Assembly (NCBI GenBank): GCA_023664705.1 | Contig: JAMPFE010000039.1 | Span: forward strand, 1 to 18,596 | Length of the DNA stretch: 18,596 nucleotides | Direction: 5' to 3' | Source: Lachnospiraceae bacterium | Lineage (GTDB): Bacteria; Bacillota; Clostridia; Oscillospirales; Ruminococcaceae | Shown here: in pieces, positions 13,785 to 18,596 of the stretch | Layout: the number at the start of each line of letters is the position of its first letter | Numbering within the stretch: the stretch's first letter is position 1 | Program-made: the position numbers and the translations under genes | Notes under the pieces: model-generated | What the model was told of the DNA's origin: nothing | Seen by the model: the letters and a program-made list of their open reading frames with translations, nothing else | The model's database searches: none

Positions 13785-14723
13785 ATGATATACGAAAGCA
13801 AAGAGGTCGTTTTGCGGGGAAAGCGGCAAACAATTCTTTTGGAGGGAAAATCGGAAAAATCGCCCGTAATGATTATGCTTCACGGCGGTCCGTGGGGACC
13901 CGTGCTTTACGGGGAGGCGTACCGCGGATTTTATCCGGAGCTTGCGGAGAAATATATTCTTGTGTGGTGGGATCAATACGGGTGCGGGAAAAATTACGTA
14001 AAAGACCCCGGAGCGCTGGTCGTTGAGGATCTCGCGAAAATGACGGTCGACCTTACGGATGAAATGCACAGGATTTTCCCCGAAAACAAGATAATCCTGA
14101 ACGGGCTCTCTTTCGGCGCGTATCTCGCGACATACGCCGCGCATCGGCGGCGGGACAACGTTTCCGGCGTGATAATTTTGGGACCGATCATGGATATGAA
14201 GCGGGCGGCGGAAAATTTTTACCGCGCTTGCGAAAGTCATTTATCGAAAAAAGAAAAAACGCTTCTTGAGCAAAGCAAAACCCCTTTCGCGTATTTGAAC
14301 ACCGTTTGCGATCTGGCGGAAAAATACACAAATTGCGCTCATTACAAGGGCAAGGAGGCGAGCGATTCTTTGACGAAAAAGTGGCTGCTTCGTTTATTCA
14401 CGTCAAAGGATTATCGGCTGAGGGATCGAATTGGAGTACTGAAAACAGCCGCCGCGGTCGGGAAAAAGAACACGGGATTCTGGGACAGCCTCGTTGACGT
14501 GAATATTACGCAAATTACCGAGGAATTGACGGCGCCGGTTTTGTATCTTCAAGGCGAGTGCGATCTTTATATTCTTCCGGAGGAAATGGAAAAAATCGCG
14601 GCGAGACACGAAAATATGCGCTATGTAAAGCTGAAAAACTGCGGTCATGTCCCGACAAAGGAAGCGTGGCAAATAATGCTCGGGGAAATGACGGAATTTG
14701 CAAATCGGCTTGAACAAGGCTAA
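13785..14723 (+). CDS. Alpha/beta hydrolase (proline-iminopeptidase-like)
   Basis: 312 residues. The oxyanion-hole motif HGGPWGP (33-39), nucleophile elbow NGLSFGAY with Ser109, acid GECDLY (Asp260) and base NCGHVPT (His288) form a complete catalytic triad in the usual order. HGGP-type hydrolases include proline iminopeptidases, lactonases and other amide/ester hydrolases, so the reaction is amide, ester or lactone cleavage. No signal peptide: cytoplasmic. It lies tightly between the methyltransferase-ATC fusion and the next ATC-hydrolase gene (11 and 20 bases), with GAGGAA as ribosome-binding site. It is therefore probably part of the same pathway, for instance releasing or hydrolysing an intermediate. 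Confidence 0.82.
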   Translation: MIYESKEVVLRGKRQTILLEGKSEKSPVMIMLHGGPWGPVLYGEAYRGFYPELAEKYILVWWDQYGCGKNYVKDPGALVVEDLAKMTVDLTDEMHRIFPENKIILNGLSFGAYLATYAAHRRRDNVSGVIILGPIMDMKRAAENFYRACESHLSKKEKTLLEQSKTPFAYLNTVCDLAEKYTNCAHYKGKEASDSLTKKWLLRLFTSKDYRLRDRIGVLKTAAAVGKKNTGFWDSLVDVNITQITEELTAPVLYLQGECDLYILPEEMEKIAARHENMRYVKLKNCGHVPTKEAWQIMLGEMTEFANRLEQG

Positions 14724-14743
14724 AAAATAAACGAGGTGATATT

Positions 14744-15370
14744 ATGAAATGCGGAATTAGGGAAAAGCTCTTCTGGAGCGTTTTTAAGGGCGGTCTGCGG
14801 CGTGAGCTCTCCGACACTTTGCGCCTTGCGAACGGCGGCGAGATCATGAAAAAAGCGCGCGCGAAATACAAGGAATTGCTTGCTACCGCGCAAGACCCGT
14901 GCAACCGATTTACGTTCAACGTCATTTTCGCGGCAATGTACGGGGCGATTTATTTATCGCTTGATAAAAAGCCCTCCGTGGACGAAATGACGGCTTACGC
15001 GCGGGAAACGGCGATGAACAACAAGCTTTTTCTGAAATTTATCACGAGCGAGGAAAACTATACGGAAAAGGGTCAAAAAAGGCTCGCCGAAAACGCGGTC
15101 AAAAGCCAAAGCGACAACAATCCCTGCTCGTGGCGATACACATTTGAGCCGGGAAAAACGCTCAACGAATACACGACGAAATTCACGAGCTGCGGTATTT
15201 TGTACCTGTTCACAAAGTGGGGCATTTCCGAGATAACTCCCGCGCTTTGCAGAATGGATTACGATATGGCGCACGCCGCCAACACCGAATTTATCCGCGA
15301 GCAGACCCTCGCGGGCGGCGGCGAATACTGCGACTGCCATTATATCCACACGCCGAAAAAAGGCAAATAA
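14744..15370 (+). CDS. L-2-amino-thiazoline-4-carboxylic acid hydrolase family protein, copy 2
   Basis: 208 residues, cytoplasmic. Family landmarks align with copy 1 and with the fusion protein: NNPCSWRYTF, KFTSCGILYLF (Cys150), ITPALCRMDYDMAHA (Cys169, Asp172), TEFIREQTLA (Arg185) and the closing GGGEYCDCHY (191-200). The N-terminal half (residues 20-115) is helical and resembles the stretch just after the methyltransferase domain in the fusion. This is the closest match in the window to a standard member of the family. GAGGTGA ribosome-binding site. 20 bases after the alpha/beta hydrolase and ten before the membrane protein, so it lies within the operon. Confidence 0.8.
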   Translation: MKCGIREKLFWSVFKGGLRRELSDTLRLANGGEIMKKARAKYKELLATAQDPCNRFTFNVIFAAMYGAIYLSLDKKPSVDEMTAYARETAMNNKLFLKFITSEENYTEKGQKRLAENAVKSQSDNNPCSWRYTFEPGKTLNEYTTKFTSCGILYLFTKWGISEITPALCRMDYDMAHAANTEFIREQTLAGGGEYCDCHYIHTPKKGK

Positions 15371-15380
15371 CGAGGTTTTT

Positions 15381-15887
15381 ATGAGGAACTTAAATGATAT
15401 TTTCCGCGAAAAAAGAGCCGCTGCCGACGAGCATATCCGCAGGCTTGAGCGCGAGGGGCGCGCGGGCGTTCGATACACGATAACGCTGCCGAATATTTCG
15501 TTTTTTATTCTCGCAATTATAAGCGATATCGGGTGGATTTTACAGCTGATTTTCGGAATTATTTTTCTTTGCAAAAACGGATTTCACGGCGTTTTGAATT
15601 ATGCGATTTTAATTGATTTAATTTGCGTGATTTTCGGCGCGGTTTATATTTCGTATTTGAATAAAATCCGCGAAAAAGGAATTTCTACACGGCTGCAAAA
15701 GAATTTGGGTTTCGGGACGCTGATGTTTGCGGGGCTTGCGGGCGGAATTAACGGAATTTTTGGCGGCGTTTTTTACGGTGCTTCAACGGAAATCGTTTTA
15801 ACGACGGTCGGCGGTTTTGTCAATTTCGCGGCTTGTTTTCCGATATTTATTTCATTTAAAAAAGGGATAATTTACGGGGCTGGATAA
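15381..15887 (+). CDS. Four-helix membrane protein of unknown function
   Basis: 168 residues. The cytoplasmic N-terminus is charged (residues 1-30, EKRAAADEHIRRLEREG), then four hydrophobic segments at about 34-58, 68-92, 108-132 and 138-160, with a basic linker (LNKIREKGISTRLQK) between the second and third. I do not recognise the family; it could be related to the small membrane protein at 11205, but the resemblance is only in general character. Start ATG at 15381 with GAGG five bases before. The stop TAA touches the ATG of the next gene with no gap, which implies translational coupling with the BAAT-type hydrolase. Confidence 0.7.
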   Translation: MRNLNDIFREKRAAADEHIRRLEREGRAGVRYTITLPNISFFILAIISDIGWILQLIFGIIFLCKNGFHGVLNYAILIDLICVIFGAVYISYLNKIREKGISTRLQKNLGFGTLMFAGLAGGINGIFGGVFYGASTEIVLTTVGGFVNFAACFPIFISFKKGIIYGAG

Positions 15888-16799
15888 ATGAAACATTCGG
15901 ATTTTAATATGAAAACGCACGGATTTGCCGGGCATATGGCTGAACCAAACGGTGGGAGCGACAATGCAGTGATAGTGATCATGGGCGGCGAAAAGAGTAT
16001 TTTGCCGGGCATAAAAATCGCGGAACGGTTCGCCGATTACGGATTTATCGGGTTGTCCGTGTCGCTGTTCGGCGCGGAGGGGCTGCCGAATTCGCCCGAC
16101 AGATGTCCGATAGAAATGTTTGAAAATGCCGTGAAATTTCTCCGCGAAATGAAAAAAATTCCGCACATCAGCATCTACGGAATGTCGATGGGCTCGATAT
16201 TTGCCGCGCTCACTGCCGTGTATGTCGGCAGCATCGAAAACGTAATTCTGGTCTCGCCAACTCATGTTCCGTTTGAGGGAACGACCGCGGATAAAAAACG
16301 CATGACGGGTCACAGCGCCGCGGTTTGGCGCGGCGGGGAAATTCCTTTTGTCAGCGCTGATTTTTCCAAGGTCAAGGCGATGAAATATCAAAATCACCCC
16401 GCCGTTTCCCATAAGGTGACGGGAATGTGGGTCGCGTATCACGACGCGTACCAAGATAAAATCCGCGAGCACGCGGCGTTTATTCCCTTTGAAAAAACGA
16501 ACGCCCGCATTTTGCTGATTGCGGGCGGCGCGGACGAAATGTGGGATGCGGAATATTCGGTAAATGCAATTAAAAAATATCTTGAAAATAAAAATTATTC
16601 GCGTGATTTTAAGGCTGTCGTTTTCCCGAATGTCAGCCACTTGACGGGAATGATGCCGAACCGAGAGCGGGAAAAGCGCCTTTTCAAAATGACACCGTTT
16701 ATAGGGCTGATGTACAAGAGTTTCGGAAAGCACAGAGCCGAGTGTATGGCGGCGCTCGAAAAATCGGAGGCGGAAATTATCGGCTGGCTGAATAATTAA
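15888..16799 (+). CDS. BAAT/acyl-CoA thioester hydrolase C-terminal domain protein
   Basis: 303-residue alpha/beta hydrolase of the BAAT_C type, the family of the bile-acid-CoA:amino-acid acyltransferase and acyl-CoA thioesterase catalytic domain. Nucleophile elbow IYGMSMGS (Ser100), acid AGGADEMWD (Asp216) and base FPNVSHLTG (His251) are all present. The characteristic W after the acid and the HL after the base match the family. Bacterial single-domain members are mostly uncharacterised and hydrolyse thioesters or esters. No signal peptide. Start immediately after the preceding stop, with only a weak site (ACGGGGC), so it depends on coupling. Last intact gene of the run. A conserved acyl-transfer or thioester role would fit a small-molecule pathway, but this is inference. 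Confidence 0.75.
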   Translation: MKHSDFNMKTHGFAGHMAEPNGGSDNAVIVIMGGEKSILPGIKIAERFADYGFIGLSVSLFGAEGLPNSPDRCPIEMFENAVKFLREMKKIPHISIYGMSMGSIFAALTAVYVGSIENVILVSPTHVPFEGTTADKKRMTGHSAAVWRGGEIPFVSADFSKVKAMKYQNHPAVSHKVTGMWVAYHDAYQDKIREHAAFIPFEKTNARILLIAGGADEMWDAEYSVNAIKKYLENKNYSRDFKAVVFPNVSHLTGMMPNREREKRLFKMTPFIGLMYKSFGKHRAECMAALEKSEAEIIGWLNN

Positions 16800-16929
16800 G
16801 AGGTGCATTTTATAAGGAAAACAGATTTTCGTAAAAGACGGTAAGGTATCGCGATACCAAACGCAGACCGGAGAAAATGTATGCCTCAGACGCGTATTGG
16901 GAGCAAAAATGGAACATTTCCGACTATGA

Positions 16930-17181
16930 AAGCGCATTAAGGACGGCAGCGTCACCTACGATTTTTTCAATATGACAGGCGGGAAAGTCGAACACAAAAT
17001 CTCGAAATGTATGTATGTTGAAATGTTTAGGCATTACGGGATACGCGAATTTTGCAAAATCTTTTGTCAGACGGACGAGCACGTGTATTCCTGCTTGACG
17101 AAATACGTTCAATTTATCCGTCATTCCGACCTCTCCGACGGCGATTTCTGTCACGACAAGGCAATTAAAAAACATAAATAA
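16930..17181 (+). pseudogene. C-terminal remnant of an ATC-hydrolase family gene, copy 3
   Basis: The open frame from 16930 (just after an in-frame TGA) shows the last 80 or so residues of the family: KDGSVTYDF, ISKCMYVEMF, IREFCKIFCQTDEHV, YVQFIRHSDL, SDGDFCHDK. These align landmark by landmark with copies 1 and 2. The N-terminal half is gone: upstream (16879-16974) another frame reads AYWEQKWNISDYE before a stop, so at least one frameshift occurred. An ATG at 16972 exists but lacks a convincing ribosome-binding site. Probably dead, and marks the old 3' end of the operon. Confidence 0.6.
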
Positions 17182-17201
17182 AACTTTGGGGAGAAAAAAT
17201 T

Positions 17202-17273
17202 ATGGAGTTTTCCGAAAGCGCTCAGATCCGCTTCCCATATCCCCACGAGCTGAAGCAACAGGCAGTTGCTTGA
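17202..17273 (+). CDS. Possible 23-codon small ORF before the XRE gene
   Basis: ATG at 17202 preceded by TGGGGAG with good spacing. It encodes MEFSESAQIRFPYPHELKQQ and three more residues. Its stop TGA overlaps the -35 box of the next promoter. It could be a real small protein, the start of a lost gene, or chance. Confidence 0.25.
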   Translation: MEFSESAQIRFPYPHELKQQAVA

Positions 17274-17298
17274 CAACCGCATGAAAATATATTATAAT
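17270..17298 (+). promoter_or_regulatory. Consensus promoter of the XRE/zinc-ribbon gene
   Basis: TTGACA (17270-17275), 17 bases, TATAAT (17293-17298): exact sigma-A consensus, 30 bases before the start codon. Confidence 0.82.
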
Positions 17299-17328
17299 TA
17301 AGATATAACCATTTAGGGGGAATTATTT

Positions 17329-17772
17329 ATGGAGATAAAAGAAATTTTAAGGAATTTGCGCGAGAAAAATTGTCTTACTCAGGAACAAATGGCGAAACGG
17401 ATAATGGTTACACGGCAGGCGGTAAGCCGCTGGGAAACGGGAGAAACACAGCCCAATACCGAAACCTTGAAATTACTGTCGCGCGAGTTTGACGTGTCGA
17501 TCAATACGCTTCTCGGCTCTCCAAGACAGCTTATTTGTCAATGCTGCGGAATGCCGTTAAACGAGGACGATTTGATAAGCAAGGAAGCGGACGGAAGCTT
17601 CAATGAGGATTATTGTAAATGGTGTTATGAAAACGGAAAATTTGCGTATAATTCCAAAAAATCCCTGATCGATTTTCTTGTAAGCCATATGCCCAATCCC
17701 GAAAATTTGGCAGATGCGGCTCGCAGAGAGCAATTTGATACATATCTTTCACAGCTAAAACACTGGAAATAA
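17329..17772 (+). CDS. XRE-family helix-turn-helix protein with C-terminal zinc ribbon
   Basis: 147 residues. The N-terminal domain (residues 1-62) is a lambda-repressor/Cro-type helix-turn-helix: LRNLREKNCLTQEQMAKRI, then VTRQAVSRWETGETQPNTETL. The C-terminal half (66-147) begins ICQCCGMPL, and with EDYCKWCYENG supplies Cys70, 72, 73, 96 and 99, matching the 'putative zinc ribbon' domain found in small Bacillota regulators, which carries the CCGMPL signature. Predicted cytoplasmic DNA-binding regulator, perhaps metal- or redox-responsive through the cysteines. AGGGGG ribosome-binding site, own consensus promoter, hairpin terminator: a monocistronic unit independent of the operon before it. 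Targets unknown. Confidence 0.82.
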   Translation: MEIKEILRNLREKNCLTQEQMAKRIMVTRQAVSRWETGETQPNTETLKLLSREFDVSINTLLGSPRQLICQCCGMPLNEDDLISKEADGSFNEDYCKWCYENGKFAYNSKKSLIDFLVSHMPNPENLADAARREQFDTYLSQLKHWK

Positions 17773-17793
17773 ATCGTGAGAGAAATAGAATAA

Positions 17794-17822
17794 TCCCGTG
17801 CAATCTCAATGTTTGCGCGGGA
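17794..17822 (+). terminator. Hairpin terminator after the XRE gene
   Basis: Ten-base-pair stem (17794-17803 with 17813-17822, one G-U pair), 9-base loop, then TTGCTTTGTTTT. Moderate T-run; 21 bases after the stop codon. Confidence 0.5.
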
Positions 17823-17833
17823 GTTGCTTTGTT

Positions 17834-17959
17834 TTAAGCCAGCGCCTTGCCGAGATTTACGCACGCCGTCTCCGTGCCCGCGGCGGGCAACTCGTTGCAG
17901 ATGCTAACTCGCTCTATATGCTTGCTAAAAGTATAAACAAATTCATTTCCGGCTTTATA
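17834..17959 (-). pseudogene. C-terminal gene scrap, unidentified
   Basis: A 41-codon minus-strand frame between two stops, with no start. It ends with SICNELPAAGTETACVNLG plus KALA. The last 25 codons have the GC-rich, alanine-rich look of a genuine coding end, while the beginning is AT-rich. I cannot assign a family. Nothing intact is attached to it. Confidence 0.3.
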
Positions 17960-18205
17960 TCATAATTTCCGGAATTTAAAGCCTTAAGCTTTTTGCATAA
18001 TGCGTTTAACAACAATTCCTTACGGGTATTATATAAATCACCTGAAATTATACTATAACATACCATCATTCAAGCTAAAGATCTTACTGTCATATCAGGC
18101 ATGCTTTTTCCCGCACATATGGCTTTATGCAAACGACGATTCATCTCATCCTTATTTTTCTGATTTTCTTTTTCGTCGTTGATTTTTGCTAAGCAATAAA
18201 ATCGA
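17960..18205. other. AT-rich stretch without an assignable gene
   Basis: Short frames exist on both strands. The longest plus-strand one (60 codons, 18000-18182) has no ribosome-binding site and no family resemblance. A minus-strand frame ending at 18070 is rich in Lys/Asn/Glu (NDEKENQKNKDEMNRRLHK) and might be another scrap. No clear RNA gene seen. Confidence 0.3.
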
Positions 18206-18424
18206 TTAAATTCGCCGCACACGCAAGGACAGACATTTCTCCGCTTTCTTGTAAAGGTCGCTCAGTGTTTTGCTGCCGAGCCGTTCCTGCGAAACACATT
18301 TCCAACTCACGATATTCTTTCCGACTGTCCCAATCTCGTTCTCGCCCAATATCCGTTTGAGAGCAGCAACAAATGTTGACCCGATTTCACAATCTTCCCA
18401 AAAAATTCGCGGCGCTGTAACAGC
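18206..18424 (-). pseudogene. Probable C-terminal remnant of a phage YqaJ-type exonuclease
   Basis: A 72-codon minus-strand frame following an in-frame stop. It contains ILGENEIGTVGKNIVSWK, CVSQERLGSKTLSDLYKKAE and the end SLRVRRI. The order G-E-N, then V-x-W-K, then a D/G-S-K-x-L segment, then an R-V-x-R-I ending is the usual C-terminus of YqaJ-type viral recombinase/exonucleases. No N-terminal nuclease domain and no start are present. If right, it is prophage debris next to the TetR remnant. Confidence 0.42.
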
Positions 18425-18441
18425 TTACGAGCTTTTTTCGA

Positions 18442-18596
18442 TTATTTTCCAAATCCCGACCCTTTCAGCAGCGCCGTCATCTCTTCCGCACTTTCCTGCA
18501 TACCGCGCTTTATCCATTCCTCGACCTAGCCGAAAATTCCATGCGAAATAAACGCGGCGGCATACGCCTCGATATTGGATTTTATCGGACGATTTA
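18442..18596 (-). pseudogene. C-terminal remnant of a TetR regulator with an in-frame stop
   Basis: Enters from the right edge. The frame reads PIKSNIEAYAAAFISHGIFG, then TAG (18534-18532), then VEEWIKRGMQESAEEMTALL and a short tail to TAA (18444-18442). This matches the C-terminal domain found in Bacillota TetR proteins that end with a G-L-I-EEW-x-x-x-G-M pattern; the TAG falls at the position usually occupied by a hydrophobic residue. The rest of the gene is outside the window. Either a pseudogene or a protein shortened by about 30 residues. Confidence 0.55.

Noticed and set aside
16845..16858. Perfect 14-bp palindrome GGTATCGCGATACC
   Set aside because: About one such palindrome is expected by chance in a window of this size, and it is not placed at a promoter.
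15852..16955. 367-codon minus-strand frame opposite the BAAT-type hydrolase
   Set aside because: Antisense shadow; the plus-strand gene has a full catalytic triad and couples to its upstream neighbour.
18000..18182. 60-codon plus-strand frame in the AT-rich right end
   Set aside because: No ribosome-binding site, no domain resemblance, and neighbouring coding scraps all read on the other strand.

Overview
The window looks like a piece of a Bacillota (Clostridia-type, probably gut anaerobe) chromosome. It has roughly balanced GC, strong Shine-Dalgarno sites, several exact TTGACA-17-TATAAT promoters, and gene families typical of that group (ECF transporter parts, TetR-controlled ABC exporter pairs, L-2-amino-thiazoline-4-carboxylate (ATC) hydrolase family proteins). 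No rRNA, tRNA, CRISPR array or intact transposase was seen. Species cannot be fixed from the sequence alone.

Layout. (1) 1-1505, plus strand: a TetR regulator cut by the window edge, overlapping by 4 bases a ketopantoate-reductase-like oxidoreductase. (2) 1502-6572, minus strand: a decayed ECF vitamin/cofactor-type transporter locus. A C-terminal EcfA scrap (1502-1666), a tannase-like secreted lipoprotein with its own promoter (1744-3633), an intact MptD-type S component (3788-4372), an EcfT lacking its N-terminal third or more (4385-4822), an AT-rich DUF2716-like cargo gene with its own promoter and terminator (4880-5498), an N-terminal EcfA scrap (5514-5870), and a TetR gene with a consensus promoter and a long palindromic operator. 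(3) 6675-10920, minus strand: two overlapping half-transporter ABC genes (YbtPQ/IrtAB-like architecture) behind a third TetR gene with its own operator. (4) 11044-17181, plus strand: an operon-like run starting at a consensus promoter with two tandem 16-bp operators. It encodes a small membrane protein, an ATC-hydrolase family protein, a methyltransferase fused to an ATC-hydrolase-like domain, an alpha/beta hydrolase, another ATC-hydrolase family protein, a membrane protein, a BAAT-type hydrolase, and a broken fourth ATC-hydrolase. (5) 17202-18596: an XRE/zinc-ribbon gene with a consensus promoter, then about 800 bases of gene debris, including a TetR remnant and a probable phage YqaJ-exonuclease tail.

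How the parts may work together. The same 16-bp site, GTTAG-N6-CTAAC, occurs four times: before the ABC pair, before the EcfA fragment, and twice at the plus-strand operon promoter. This ties the transporter genes and the ATC-hydrolase/methyltransferase operon into one apparent regulon. A reasonable but unproven reading is a TetR-controlled locus that transports and chemically processes a small molecule, perhaps one with a thiazoline ring, with the linked ECF importer now decaying.
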